Shown piece after piece: positions 45,218 to 53,786 of a stretch of 64,000 nt of DNA. The DNA comes from Cytophagales bacterium (lineage in GTDB: Bacteria > Bacteroidota > Bacteroidia > Cytophagales > Cyclobacteriaceae). Under the pieces are notes generated by a model. That model saw nothing but the letters and a program-made list of their open reading frames with translations. It was not told the origin of the DNA and made no database searches. Within the stretch, counting starts at the first letter, position 1. Each line of letters opens with the position of its first letter. The position numbers were made by a program, and so were the translations under genes. The DNA lies in assembly GCA_033344775.1 (NCBI GenBank), contig JAWPMT010000005.1, positions 1,347,501 through 1,411,500 of the forward strand. Reading direction: 5' to 3'.

Positions 45218-46048
45218 ATGAGCACCTCAATCACCAGTGCGTTCACAGAAGTAAAAGGCGTCAATATTCACTACAGAACGGCAGGTAGTGGTACTGCACT
45301 TTTACTACTCCACGGCTGGCCAACTTCTTCTTATCTGTATCGGGAAATCATTGAACAAGTCTCTGAAAACCATCAGGTGATCGCAATGGATCTGCCTGGC
45401 TTTGGAAAGTCCGATAAAAAACTAGAAGACTCCTACAGTTTCCGTTATCATACACGTATCCTTAATGGATTCCTTGAAAATCTTAAGTTGGATAAAGTAA
45501 CACTAGGTGTTCACGATATGGGTGGCCCGATTGGACTATACTGGATGACCCACCACATGGAGAAAGTAGAACGACTGATCTTGTTCAATACCCTGATCTA
45601 TCCTAAGTTCTCTTTCATGGTCAAACTGTTTGCCTTCGCGACCATTGCACCTGGAATCAAAACGGCGCTCATCAGTCCCTGGGGAATCAAGAGATCCATG
45701 CACTTTGGTGTGTTTCAAAAGGAAAAATTGAACGATGAGATCATTAGAAATTATCAGGAACCTTTTCTAGGAAAAAAAGAACGGTTGTTATTGATCAAAA
45801 CCGTGCAACGCCTAAGCATGCAGGCCTATGGTGAGATCGCCAAAACTTTACCGAATTTCAAAGGTCCAGTACTGATCTTGTACGGAGAAAAAGACAAAAT
45901 CCTGCCCGATGTAGCCAAAACCATGACTCGAGCCAAAAAAGACCTACCCCAGGCGATTGTAAAGTCTTATCCCAATGCCGGGCACTTTTTACAGGAAGAT
46001 GTATCTGAAGAATTGAGTGTAGAAATCAAAGCCTTCCTCAACGCATAG
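45218..46048 (+). CDS. Alpha/beta hydrolase, haloalkane dehalogenase/epoxide hydrolase-like
   Basis: The 276-residue protein has the oxyanion motif LLHGWPTSSYLYRE (HGxP) and the nucleophile elbow GVHDMGGPIG with Asp100, so the nucleophile is aspartate and not serine. The acid in LYGEKDKI and the His in NAGHFLQED complete a triad. An Asp nucleophile with HGxP is typical for haloalkane dehalogenases, epoxide hydrolases and fluoroacetate dehalogenase. Substrate choice needs biochemical data. No signal peptide is seen. It is convergent with the DUF3124 gene. Confidence 0.86.
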   Translation: MSTSITSAFTEVKGVNIHYRTAGSGTALLLLHGWPTSSYLYREIIEQVSENHQVIAMDLPGFGKSDKKLEDSYSFRYHTRILNGFLENLKLDKVTLGVHDMGGPIGLYWMTHHMEKVERLILFNTLIYPKFSFMVKLFAFATIAPGIKTALISPWGIKRSMHFGVFQKEKLNDEIIRNYQEPFLGKKERLLLIKTVQRLSMQAYGEIAKTLPNFKGPVLILYGEKDKILPDVAKTMTRAKKDLPQAIVKSYPNAGHFLQEDVSEELSVEIKAFLNA

Positions 46049-46064
46049 TACATCCTCTCATTTT

Positions 46065-46589
46065 CTATTTAGGTATAAGGTAACCGTCCGACTCAAAGGC
46101 AAATGCTTTGTTACTATATTCTCCGACCATGATCGCCTGTACCAGGGGTTTCACTTCCGGCGAACGAGCATGAATGTCGACCACAAAGTGGGCGCCGGAA
46201 CCTCCAGTATCATCGTCCCTATCAATCACATAATTGACCGTTGCCATGGGTGATATCGCAATTTGCTGATCTACGAAAGATTTAACCAGTTGTCCATCGG
46301 TATTGTAATAATCAATCTTAGAGATGAACAGCGTATCCGTAAAACTGGTATTCCTTAGGCTCAACGTGGCCGCCAAAAGCTCCTTTGGGATATTATCCCC
46401 CACATAAATGTCTGAGTAAATAGGAACATAGTAGGTTCCATCAAATTCTACTTCCGATTGCTGAATGGGGGTATCTATTTTTCTGGCCGATAGTTCATCC
46501 TGCCCCTTCTCATTAAGATTGGGATTGTTCGTTTGACATGATACCAGGCTCATGATTAAAACAGTGCCAAGAATGGAAATAAAACGCAT
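46065..46589 (-). CDS. DUF3124 lipoprotein
   Basis: The 174-residue protein has a lipobox SLVSC (Cys18) and a body matching DUF3124: GTYYVPIYSDIYVGD, LAATLSLRNTSFTDTLFISKIDYYNTDGQLVKSFV, AHFVVDIHARS and PLVQAIMVGEYSNKAFAF. The family is small, secreted or periplasmic, and has no assigned function. It stands alone between a convergent hydrolase gene and a 345-bp gap. Confidence 0.82.
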   Translation of the reverse strand: MRFISILGTVLIMSLVSCQTNNPNLNEKGQDELSARKIDTPIQQSEVEFDGTYYVPIYSDIYVGDNIPKELLAATLSLRNTSFTDTLFISKIDYYNTDGQLVKSFVDQQIAISPMATVNYVIDRDDDTGGSGAHFVVDIHARSPEVKPLVQAIMVGEYSNKAFAFESDGYLIPK

Positions 46590-46934
46590 GTTTTTGAATG
46601 AATGGTTAATTCATCATTAAACCGCAAAGACCTTGCTATAGGCGACCAAAATGAAGAAAATAAGAATCATATTTTCTTATCATGATCATAACTTTTTCGA
46701 ATAAGAATCACATTACCATGCTTCAGTAAAGAAATGAAGAAACCGAATTTCCTATTTTACTGTTAATTCCAATATCCTTGATGAAACATCATCTATTTCA
46801 CATTTGGACATCAAATCCCACGCCTCAGGTACCTCCTTTCAAGGGGGATTAGTAATCCAAAAATTTTAAGAAGGTAGTCATTCTCGTCAAGTAGCATTGA
46901 AATAAGATAGATCAATAGTTCAACCATACCTACC
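46590..46934. other. Gene-free stretch with a degenerate GC-rich palindrome
   Basis: This gap should hold the promoters of the divergent DUF3124 and DUF2461 genes. AT-rich text from 46590 to 46800 includes direct repetitions of AATAAGAATCA and CATATTTTC-like words. The element CCTCCTTTCAAGGGGG (about 46831-46847) is an imperfect relative of the palindromes beside the DUF559 gene. No coding sequence is seen. Confidence 0.45.
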
Positions 46935-47606
46935 ATGTCATTACAAACCACATTCGCTTTCCTCAACGAAATCAAAGACAACAACAACCGTGAATGGTTC
47001 AACGCCAACAAGTCCACGTTTCAGGAGGCTCAAACTGAAGTCAAGACATATGTAAAGCAACTGGAGGAGGCCATGCTAACCCATGACACACTGGAAACGG
47101 CGAAGACTAAAATTTTCAGGATCTATAAGGACGTTCGTTTTTCAAAAGACAAAACACCTTACAAAACCAGCTGGAACATCAGTTTCAAGCGATTGGGAGC
47201 AGACCTCAGAGGTGGATACTATTTGCAATTGAAGCCAGGTAACAACTACATCGCAGGTGGGTTTTTCGGACCTAATCCGCAAGACTTGCTGCACATCCGT
47301 AAACACATCAGCCAGGATGCTGAATTTCTGCGAGAAGCAATTGCAGCTACCTCAAAAAACCTGGGCAACATGGAAGGCGACCAGGTAAAGAGTGCACCAA
47401 AAGGATTCAGCAAAGAAGATCCCAACATTGACCTTTTGCGATATAAGCAATTCCTTTTCAGAAAGTCATTTACGGACAAGGAAGTGCAAAGTGATCAAGC
47501 CGCTCAATTGATCAGTGACGGCTTCAAAGCCTACCGACCTTTCTTCGATGCAATGAGTGAGATCCTTACCACAGATTTGAATGGGATTTCGTTGCTTGAT
47601 CGGTAA
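46935..47606 (+). CDS. DUF2461 family protein
   Basis: The 223-residue protein is a DUF2461 member: FLNEIKDNNNREWFNANKSTFQEA near the N-terminus, RIYKDVRFSKDKTPYKTSWNISF in the middle, YYLQLKPGNNYIAGGFFGP and a late FLFRKSFTDKEVQS. The protein is cytoplasmic, without membrane segments, and its function is unknown. The family is widespread in bacteria. It is convergent with the monooxygenase gene, with 18 bp between the stop codons. Confidence 0.87.
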   Translation: MSLQTTFAFLNEIKDNNNREWFNANKSTFQEAQTEVKTYVKQLEEAMLTHDTLETAKTKIFRIYKDVRFSKDKTPYKTSWNISFKRLGADLRGGYYLQLKPGNNYIAGGFFGPNPQDLLHIRKHISQDAEFLREAIAATSKNLGNMEGDQVKSAPKGFSKEDPNIDLLRYKQFLFRKSFTDKEVQSDQAAQLISDGFKAYRPFFDAMSEILTTDLNGISLLDR

Positions 47607-47624
47607 TTCTCCTTTGGTCGGAAG

Positions 47625-48782
47625 CTATACTCTCACCCCACCTCCAAGTGGCGTATTGGGTATTGCACCATCTACCCTACCTTGTTCTACCGGCATAGAA
47701 ATAGTTTTCAAATGAGGTAATACATGCTTCGCAAAAAGCTCACACTCCTGCTTGTGCGGATAGCCCGAAAAGATGAACGAACGAATCCCCATGTCCATGT
47801 ACCTATTTATTTTGGCGATGATCTGATCAGGGGTACCGACTAATGCCGCGCCACAGCCGGACCTTCCTTTTCCGATACCGGTCCAGACATTATCTTCAAT
47901 ATACCCATCATCTTTAGCGATTTTACGCATTTCGGCTTGTCTGCTTACTCCGTAGGATTTGGCATCCAGTGCACGGTTGCGCAATTCTTCGCCTTGCTCA
48001 ATGTCCAGTTTTGAGATGATACTGTCTGCGTAGGCTTTTGCCTCTTCTTCTGTTTCACGAACTACTACATGTATCCTCAAACCAAAATCGACCTTTCGAC
48101 CATAACCTGCCGCTTTCTCGCTCATGTTTCGCATCAGCCCCTGAAGGTTTTCCTCCGTTTCCGGCCACATCAGGTAAACATCACAATGCTCTGCGCAAAG
48201 GTCTACCGCAGGTGGCGAATACCCTCCAAAATAAAGTAACGGTCCTCCTTTTTGGTAGGGCTTTACGGGATTGGTAGGTAGCTTAATATCGTAAAACTGT
48301 CCTTTGAAATTGATCTCTTCTTGCGTCCAGGCCTGCTTTAGGATCTGGATCACTTCTCTGGATCGTTCATAACGATCTTCAGAAGAAAGATCCGTTCCCG
48401 GTAAATTGGAAGAAATGATATTGATGGTCAATCGCCCTTCCAGGATATGATCTAACGTGGCAATCGCCCTTGCCAACATGGGTGGATGCACCTCTCCACA
48501 TCGGATGGCCGCTAATAGATTAATTTGCTCTGTCAATGGCGCCACAGCCGATGCAAACGTCAAGGTATCCTGCCCTACCTGATAAGATGACGGGCAGAGG
48601 ATGTTTCGAAAACCTGCTTTGTCCGCAGTAAGGAGGATCTCTGACGTATTTTTCCAATTACTTTTAAAATCCATGCTGCGCTCACCCAGGTAGCGATCAT
48701 CGCCATCGCATATTGGAGCAAACCAGGAAACTTCAGCTGCGTCTAGTGATTCAGATCGGATTTGTATACCGTTTGAACTCAT
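47625..48782 (-). CDS. SsuD/SmoC-like flavin-dependent monooxygenase (LLM class)
   Basis: The 385-residue enzyme matches the bacterial luciferase-like monooxygenases, closest in pattern to SsuD: LGERSMDF near the N-terminus, NLLAAIRCGEVHPPMLARAIATLDHILEGRLTINIISS, PLLYFGGYSPPAVDLCAEHCDVYLMW, RIHVVVRETEEEAK, GKGRSGCGAALVG and FIFSGYPHKQE. It should use FMNH2 and O2 to cleave a C-S bond of an organosulphonate or a similar substrate. It lies 27 bp after the aldo/keto reductase gene behind a LacI operator, an arrangement resembling the sulfoquinovose monooxygenase unit. No flavin reductase lies next to it. Confidence 0.88.
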   Translation of the reverse strand: MSSNGIQIRSESLDAAEVSWFAPICDGDDRYLGERSMDFKSNWKNTSEILLTADKAGFRNILCPSSYQVGQDTLTFASAVAPLTEQINLLAAIRCGEVHPPMLARAIATLDHILEGRLTINIISSNLPGTDLSSEDRYERSREVIQILKQAWTQEEINFKGQFYDIKLPTNPVKPYQKGGPLLYFGGYSPPAVDLCAEHCDVYLMWPETEENLQGLMRNMSEKAAGYGRKVDFGLRIHVVVRETEEEAKAYADSIISKLDIEQGEELRNRALDAKSYGVSRQAEMRKIAKDDGYIEDNVWTGIGKGRSGCGAALVGTPDQIIAKINRYMDMGIRSFIFSGYPHKQECELFAKHVLPHLKTISMPVEQGRVDGAIPNTPLGGGVRV

Positions 48783-48809
48783 GCCTTTTAAACTATACTT
48801 GTAATTACT

Positions 48810-49700
48810 TTATGCTATTTCTTCTCCAGTTGCTGCTTGCCACAAGCTATACCATTCCTCGTGCGTGAGTTGAATCCTCTGGGCATCTTTTGCCGCCTTG
48901 ATCCGATCAATTTTTGAGGTCCCTAAAACGGGAATTATGCCCGATGGATGCTTCTTTAACCAGGCAAGGAGGACTTGATCCATCTGCGCATTGTACTTTG
49001 TGGCCAGGGCTTTTGTCATGTCTTGTAGTGCTTTGATCTGATCGTTGACCGGCTCCTGGAATAACGCGCCGCCACCAAGTGGTGACCAGGCCATAGGGAT
49101 TATTTTCTTGGAGATACACTGATCAAGAACGCCATTGTCAAAAGCCAGCCGGTTTTGAATGGAGATTTCCACTTGATTGGTGGCCAAAGAAAAATAATCG
49201 TTCAGTAAATTGAACTGAGAAACGGAAAAGTTGGAAACGCCAAAACTGAGTACTTTTCCTTCTTGCTTCAACTGGGTAAAAACCTCCGCTACTTCTTCCG
49301 GGTCCAATAAATAATCAGGTCGGTGTAGTAGCAAAAGGTCCAGATAATCTGTTTGTAAATACTTTAGTGAGTTTTCTACTGACAACCGAATATGGTTCGC
49401 ACTGGAATCATATGACTTAAATTGATGATCGGGTCGATTTGGGGCCACCATTTTGATCCCGCATTTGGTGATCAACCGCATCTGCTCTCTCAAATGAGGT
49501 TGTTGCTGCAATACCTTACCGAAATCTCCCTCGGTGGTATAATCACCATAAATATCTGCGTGATCAAAATCTTTCAAATCAAGCTCCAGGCAATCCTTAA
49601 TGAAAGCTTCCATCTGACCCGTCGTAAATTGTTGTCCCCATTTACCGATACGCATGGCACCAATTATAAACGGCGAAACGGATGCTTTTGAAATACTCAT
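48810..49700 (-). CDS. Aldo/keto reductase (YdhF-like)
   Basis: The 296-residue protein is an aldo/keto reductase: FDHADIYGDYTTEGDFGKVLQ (catalytic Asp and Tyr), LITKCGIK (Lys), YLDLLLLHRPDYLLDPEEV (His), FGVSNFSVSQFNLL, NQVEISIQNR, MAWSPLGGGALFQ and VLGTSKIDRIKAA (NADPH binding). It is the first gene of the unit with the monooxygenase and is preceded by a LacI-type palindrome 53 bp upstream. In the sulfoquinovose monooxygenase pathway of Agrobacterium a similar reductase (SmoB) converts 6-dehydroglucose to glucose; that role is inferred here. Confidence 0.88.
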   Translation of the reverse strand: MSISKASVSPFIIGAMRIGKWGQQFTTGQMEAFIKDCLELDLKDFDHADIYGDYTTEGDFGKVLQQQPHLREQMRLITKCGIKMVAPNRPDHQFKSYDSSANHIRLSVENSLKYLQTDYLDLLLLHRPDYLLDPEEVAEVFTQLKQEGKVLSFGVSNFSVSQFNLLNDYFSLATNQVEISIQNRLAFDNGVLDQCISKKIIPMAWSPLGGGALFQEPVNDQIKALQDMTKALATKYNAQMDQVLLAWLKKHPSGIIPVLGTSKIDRIKAAKDAQRIQLTHEEWYSLWQAATGEEIA

Positions 49701-49752
49701 ATGAACAATACTCTCTTACAATTCTGGAGTAAACATAATGAATTTATTCACC

Positions 49753-49768
49753 ATGTAAACGTTTACAT
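49753..49768. promoter_or_regulatory. LacI-family operator upstream of the reductase/monooxygenase unit
   Basis: ATGTAAACGTTTACAT is a perfect 16-bp palindrome with the central CG typical of LacI-family sites, 52 bp before the aldo/keto reductase start. A weak promoter-like box (TATGTTTA on the minus strand) lies between the operator and the start codon. The LacI-type regulator encoded immediately upstream at 49907-50902 is the natural binder. Confidence 0.8.
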
Positions 49769-49827
49769 ATCCACACAATAAGAAGCCGATTTCTTCCATT
49801 CACTAATTCCTGAATAAAAAGAATGAA

Positions 49828-49842
49828 CTGGTCTATGACCAG
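49828..49842 (-). terminator. Possible terminator after the LacI gene
   Basis: A hairpin with 6-bp arms CTGGTC/GACCAG and a 3-nt loop lies 64 bp past the LacI stop codon. On the minus strand it is followed by TTCATTCTTTTTATT, a T-rich tract starting 7 nt later. It would separate LacI transcription from the reductase/monooxygenase unit. Stem length is modest. Confidence 0.35.
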
Positions 49843-49906
49843 ATTAAAGTAGCATTGAGTCTTAGGCAAGAAGAGTTCATGAATTGAACCTGAAGGTTTA
49901 GAACAA

Positions 49907-50902
49907 TCACTCGGTAGAATTACGCAGAATCATCCTGGGAAGTAATACTTGCTGTGCGCAAATAACCTCCTCTGCCTCTATTTGATTGAGCAGTGTCTCG
50001 GCAGCCAACTGCCCCATTTGATCACAATTTTGATCAATCGTAGATAAACGAGGAGTTACATGAGCTGAAAAGTCCGCGTTTCCGAAACCGATCACTTTCA
50101 CTTGGTCCGGCACACGAACATCCAGTTGCTTTAAAACATCGAGTAAATAAAGTGCATGCACATCTCCATGAGCAAAGAATCCATCTATGTCAGGATACTG
50201 TTCAAATAGTTGCTCGATCAGTATTTTGTTGGTGGACATGTCCTCGTTGAACTCGATCGACTGCCCGAATACTCCGGATTGCTGACTTACAGCCTCTTCA
50301 AACCCTTTCTTACGGGCATTAAAGATAGGAACGCTTGAATGGCCTGCGATGTGAACAAGCTGCCTACATCTTTTATCTATCAGGTGTTGTGTGGCCATAA
50401 AAGCTCCTTTGTGGTCATCCAATAGCACTGAATTGATCTGATCCAGGCCCTCTGGCATCCGATCAAAGAATACGAATGGGATCTTGCGATCAATCATTTT
50501 CCTGGTCTGACCAAAATCACCCTTTTCTTTAGCGACCGACATCAAGACACCATCTACATTCAATCTTTGAAATGAAGAAAGCACATCGTTTTGACTTTCA
50601 GCAGATTCATGTGACTGGGCGATGATCAGGTTATAACCCCGACATTTCAACTTCTTCTCAATCCCATTGATGATCGCCGCAAAAAAGGTATTGCCGATCT
50701 CAGGAACAACGACGCCAATGATCTTGCTCTTCCCACTTCTTAAGGCCGCAGCAACAATGTTGTGTTGATAATCCATCTCTTTGGCCACCTTGAGGACTTT
50801 ATTCCTTGTTTTAGGTTTTACCAAAGGGCTATTATTGAATACCCTGGAGACCGTAGCAACGGAAAGCCCAGCCTTTTTGGCAATGTCTTTAATATTAGCC
50901 AT
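49907..50902 (-). CDS. LacI-family transcriptional regulator
   Basis: The 331-residue protein has the LacI helix-turn-helix and hinge at residues 1-55 (NIKDIAKKAGLSVATVSRVFNN and VAAALRSGKSKIIGV) and a periplasmic-binding-protein fold sensor for sugars or related ligands (IPFVFFDRMPEG, GFFAHGDVHALYLLDVLK). It should repress the reductase/monooxygenase unit that follows in the same direction. The site ATGTAAACGTTTACAT lies just before that unit. A weaker relative, GTAACGTTTAAT at about 50948-50959, lies 46 bp before its own start and could give self-control. The ligand is unknown. Confidence 0.9.
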   Translation of the reverse strand: MANIKDIAKKAGLSVATVSRVFNNSPLVKPKTRNKVLKVAKEMDYQHNIVAAALRSGKSKIIGVVVPEIGNTFFAAIINGIEKKLKCRGYNLIIAQSHESAESQNDVLSSFQRLNVDGVLMSVAKEKGDFGQTRKMIDRKIPFVFFDRMPEGLDQINSVLLDDHKGAFMATQHLIDKRCRQLVHIAGHSSVPIFNARKKGFEEAVSQQSGVFGQSIEFNEDMSTNKILIEQLFEQYPDIDGFFAHGDVHALYLLDVLKQLDVRVPDQVKVIGFGNADFSAHVTPRLSTIDQNCDQMGQLAAETLLNQIEAEEVICAQQVLLPRMILRNSTE

Positions 50903-50945
50903 AGAAATAGATGCGGCTAAAATACAAGGATTTCCAAAAGCAACG

Positions 50946-50960
50946 TGGTAACGTTTAATT
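50946..50960. promoter_or_regulatory. Possible degenerate LacI-type site upstream of its own gene
   Basis: The text TGGTAACGTTTAATT contains TAACGTTTA and matches the TGTAAACGTTTACAT core imperfectly. It lies 44 bp upstream of the LacI start codon. The symmetry is broken and the length shorter than the clear operator at 49753-49768, so autoregulation is only suggested. Confidence 0.3.
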
Positions 50961-51131
50961 ACAGGACATCAACAAATATTCGGTAGTATTTTACTCTTCA
51001 AGTCCTTTCTACCAGTAATCGGCAGCACAGGAAACCACCTTCAGAAATGTTGATTTCAGAAACTAAAAACCATTAAGAATGGCTTACTTTCCAAACTGGA
51101 AGAAAGACAAATCCACTGAAATCAGGAGGGA

Positions 51132-51533
51132 TTAACCTTTTTTGTAAGTTTCGTTGATCTGTTTGGCAGTGGCTGCCAACTCCTCTGGGGACAATGACAA
51201 CTTCAAACGAGTAAAGTTCATGTCATCAATACTATTCATGGGGATCAGGTGTACATGAGCGTGCGGCACTTCCAGGCCGATCACACTCACACCTATTCTT
51301 TCACAATCAATCACCGACTCGATTGCTTTGGCTACACCTTTCGAAAAGACCATAATTTTAGACAAAACCTCATCATCCAGATCAAAGAGGTAATCCACTT
51401 CTACTTTCGGAATGACCAGAGTGTGGCCTTCAGCAAGTGGATTTATATCTAAAAAAGCCAGAAACTCGTCATTCTCTGCAACGATGTGTGCAGGAATTTC
51501 CCGATTGATGATCTTAGTGAAGATGCTTGCCAT
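51132..51533 (-). CDS. HIT-family nucleotide hydrolase/transferase
   Basis: The 133-residue protein has the HIT signature GLEVPHAHVHLIPM (HxHxHxx), with an N-terminal FTKIINREIPAHIVAENDEFLAFLDINPLAEGHTLVIPK. The family hydrolyses dinucleotide polyphosphates or nucleoside phosphoramidates through a histidine-nucleotide intermediate. It lies 26 bp after greA, in the same direction, a pairing frequently seen in Bacteroidota, so both are probably on one transcript. Confidence 0.9.
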   Translation of the reverse strand: MASIFTKIINREIPAHIVAENDEFLAFLDINPLAEGHTLVIPKVEVDYLFDLDDEVLSKIMVFSKGVAKAIESVIDCERIGVSVIGLEVPHAHVHLIPMNSIDDMNFTRLKLSLSPEELAATAKQINETYKKG

Positions 51534-51559
51534 GATCGTCTTTGATGGTTTGTATTAGA

Positions 51560-52030
51560 TCAGAAAGATATATCTAAGATCTCAAATTCCAACATGCCTG
51601 CCGGCGCTTTGATCTCCGCTTTATCTCCAACTTTTTTACCAATCAATCCCGAACCGATCGGCGATTTCACAGAAATTTTATTGGCTTTGAGATCCGCTTC
51701 TTCTTCCGCCACCAGTAGATATTTTACTTCCATACCGTTCTTGGTGTTCTTAATGGTCACATTCGAAAGAATGCCCACTTTAGAATTATCCAGACTGGAT
51801 TCATCAATGATCCGTGCATTGGCTACCAGGTTCTCCAACTTGGAGATTTTCAATTCCATCAGGCCCTGTGCATCCTTTGCCGCATCATATTCGGCGTTTT
51901 CACTTAAATCACCTTTATCACGTGCCTCGGCGATCTGCTTCGCCATATCTGCCCTTCCGCGTGTCTTGAGATCCTGGAGTTCGTCTTTCAACTTCTGCAA
52001 ACCCTCCTTCGTGTAATAACTATACGCCAT
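51560..52030 (-). CDS. greA: Transcription elongation factor GreA
   Basis: The 156-residue protein starts at the ATG 52028-52030, giving MAYSYYTKEGLQKLKDELQD. The N-terminal coiled coil carries the tip acidic motif DLSENAEYDAA, whose acidic residues position metal for transcript cleavage by RNA polymerase. The C-terminal FKBP-like part contains SPIGSGLIGKKVGDKAEIKAPAG. It rescues backtracked polymerase. A longer open frame extends to 52234, but that leader is not GreA-like. Between its promoter (52116-52146) and start codon lies a perfect terminator-like hairpin at 52065-52086. Confidence 0.93.
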   Translation of the reverse strand: MAYSYYTKEGLQKLKDELQDLKTRGRADMAKQIAEARDKGDLSENAEYDAAKDAQGLMELKISKLENLVANARIIDESSLDNSKVGILSNVTIKNTKNGMEVKYLLVAEEEADLKANKISVKSPIGSGLIGKKVGDKAEIKAPAGMLEFEILDISF

Positions 52031-52064
52031 TTTCAAATGCTTTCTATCCCTTAAAACAAAAAAT

Positions 52065-52086
52065 AACGGTCCCGTTCGGGACCGTT
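52065..52086 (-). terminator. Terminator-like hairpin in the greA leader, possible attenuator
   Basis: A perfect 10-bp stem (AACGGTCCCG and its complement) closes a 2-nt loop. On the minus strand it is followed by ATTTTTTGTTTT, the form of an intrinsic terminator. The hairpin lies 35 nt upstream of the greA ATG and downstream of a consensus-like promoter. On the plus strand it is also followed by TTATT. It may stop part of the transcripts before greA. An alternative is that it simply ends the transporter mRNA from upstream, but that gene stops 109 bp earlier. Confidence 0.8.
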
Positions 52087-52115
52087 TTATTATCATATCT
52101 CTTGATATGAGGACA

Positions 52116-52146
52116 CAAATATAGCAAAAACAGGCTGCTTCACCAA
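52116..52146 (-). promoter_or_regulatory. Candidate promoter of greA
   Basis: On the minus strand, TTG at 52146-52144 and TATATTTG at 52123-52116 are 20 bp apart, matching the Bacteroidota TTG / TAnnTTTG arrangement. Transcription would start near 52109. The leader of about 80 nt would contain the small stem CATATC/GATATG and then the terminator-like hairpin before the greA start. Confidence 0.65.
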
Positions 52147-52194
52147 TACTATTATCGTCAGAAGCTGAGGTTCGTACCCACAGAATCTTGTTGG

Positions 52195-53577
52195 CTAAAG
52201 CCCAAAAAATGTGGATAAAACCGTGTATATGCACAGTATTCCTAACAAAACCGGAATTACGTAAGTCATGGAAAAATGCAGATAGCGTTGATAAAATGAT
52301 CCGTGATATCCCGGATATCCTTTACTGAGCTCCTCATCCAAATGACGCTTTTTCCAAACGAATACTGCAAAGCAAACCATCAAGCAACCACCCAGGGGCA
52401 GGAAAGTATCGTTTGCTAAATTGAGCATGAAGTCCATAAAATTGGTGGCTTGCTCTGCTCCCATATATTGAATGAATTCTCCAAAGTAATCAGAGGCTCC
52501 CTGACTCAGCAAGGACGGAATTCCTACGAGAAAAACAACAAATGCGACCAGCCAGGTGGCTTTCTCCCGCTTAAGCTTTGTGGCCTGAGTCACGTAAGAC
52601 ACAGGAACTTCCAGCAAGGAAATGGTGCTGGTCAGTGCCGCAAAACACAAGAGCAGAAAAAAAGCTGTTCCTACAAACTGACCAGTCCCACCACCAATGG
52701 TTCCAAAAATGGCTGGAATGGTAACGAAAATGAGTTCTGGCCCACGACTCACTCCCTCCATCGTACCACCGGACATATGACCAATGAGTGGAAAAATCAT
52801 CAAGCCGGCCAATAGTGCAATCCCAACATCGGCCAATGTGATCAATGAGGCAGACTTCAGCAGGTTATCTGTGCTTCGGACGTAACTCCCATAGGTAATC
52901 AATGCACCCATGCCAAGCGAAAGGGAAAAGAAAGCTTGTCCCATGGCATTGTAAATCACTTTCCCTTCTAATGACGAAAACTTAGGCAATAAATAAAATT
53001 GCAATCCTGCCATCGCATCTTCCAGTGTCAATGCATACGCAGCCACTCCGATGATCATGAGGATAAGTACAGGCATCAAGACTTTCGCTACCCGCTCTAT
53101 CCCTTTGGCAATTCCTCTGGAAACGAAGAAGGAGGTCACGCTCATGAACAATAAGCCATAGAGCCCAATTCTGACATAGTCCGCGGTGTACTCGTCAAAT
53201 GATTGGGTGATTTGGAAATTCCCACGAACCATCTCGAAGATGTAACCGAAAGCCCAGCCCGCAATCACGTTGTAATACGAGAGAATCACTACTCCAGAAA
53301 GGAGTCCTAAAAAACCAATGAACCGCCACTTCGGGAAACCCAGTACCTTAAAAGCATGGACCGGGTTACTCCCGGATTTTCTACCAATGGCGATTTCTAC
53401 CAACATGACCGGAAGGCACAACGTGAAACAAAAAAACAGATAGACCAGCACAAAAAGTGCTCCTCCACCTTGTCCTACTTCATAGGGGAATCCCCATATA
53501 TTTCCGAGTCCTACTGCTGATCCAGCCGCTGCCACTACAAATCCCAATGAACCACTGAATTGATCTTTCGCTTTCAT
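52195..53577 (-). CDS. Sodium-dependent transporter of the NSS (SNF) family
   Basis: The 460-residue protein has about 11-12 membrane segments and the NSS hallmarks in helix 1 (FVVAAAGSAVGLGNIWGFPYEVGQGGGALFVLVY), the next segment (PVMLVEIAIGRKSGSNPVHAF), an ASLITLADVGIALLAGLMIFP stretch and the late LGGCLMVCFAVFVWKK. Bacterial members import amino acids or amines with sodium. The substrate here is open. It is transcribed in the same direction as greA and is separated by 164 bp that contain the greA promoter. Confidence 0.92.
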   Translation of the reverse strand: MKAKDQFSGSLGFVVAAAGSAVGLGNIWGFPYEVGQGGGALFVLVYLFFCFTLCLPVMLVEIAIGRKSGSNPVHAFKVLGFPKWRFIGFLGLLSGVVILSYYNVIAGWAFGYIFEMVRGNFQITQSFDEYTADYVRIGLYGLLFMSVTSFFVSRGIAKGIERVAKVLMPVLILMIIGVAAYALTLEDAMAGLQFYLLPKFSSLEGKVIYNAMGQAFFSLSLGMGALITYGSYVRSTDNLLKSASLITLADVGIALLAGLMIFPLIGHMSGGTMEGVSRGPELIFVTIPAIFGTIGGGTGQFVGTAFFLLLCFAALTSTISLLEVPVSYVTQATKLKREKATWLVAFVVFLVGIPSLLSQGASDYFGEFIQYMGAEQATNFMDFMLNLANDTFLPLGGCLMVCFAVFVWKKRHLDEELSKGYPGYHGSFYQRYLHFSMTYVIPVLLGILCIYTVLSTFFGL

Positions 53578-53786
53578 GATCTTCTGTGATGTTTTAAGGG
53601 TTCGTCTTTAATAAGTCTCAAAATCTCATGCCGAGATCGATAAGTTGCATATGCTACCATGTCTGAAAAATTTTCAAGCAAATTGTAGCGCTGAAGGCCT
53701 GAAACAGGGATTTGTCGAAATGGAAATAGCGGCTTGTCAGTAGAAATAGTTACTGACCAACATGGGATTGAGCTAAGTCTATGTCT

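Noticed and set aside
51560-52234. Long open frame extending greA by 68 codons upstream
   Set aside because: The extension runs through a perfect terminator-like hairpin and a promoter, and its residues are not GreA-like. The ATG at 52030 gives the standard 156-residue GreA.
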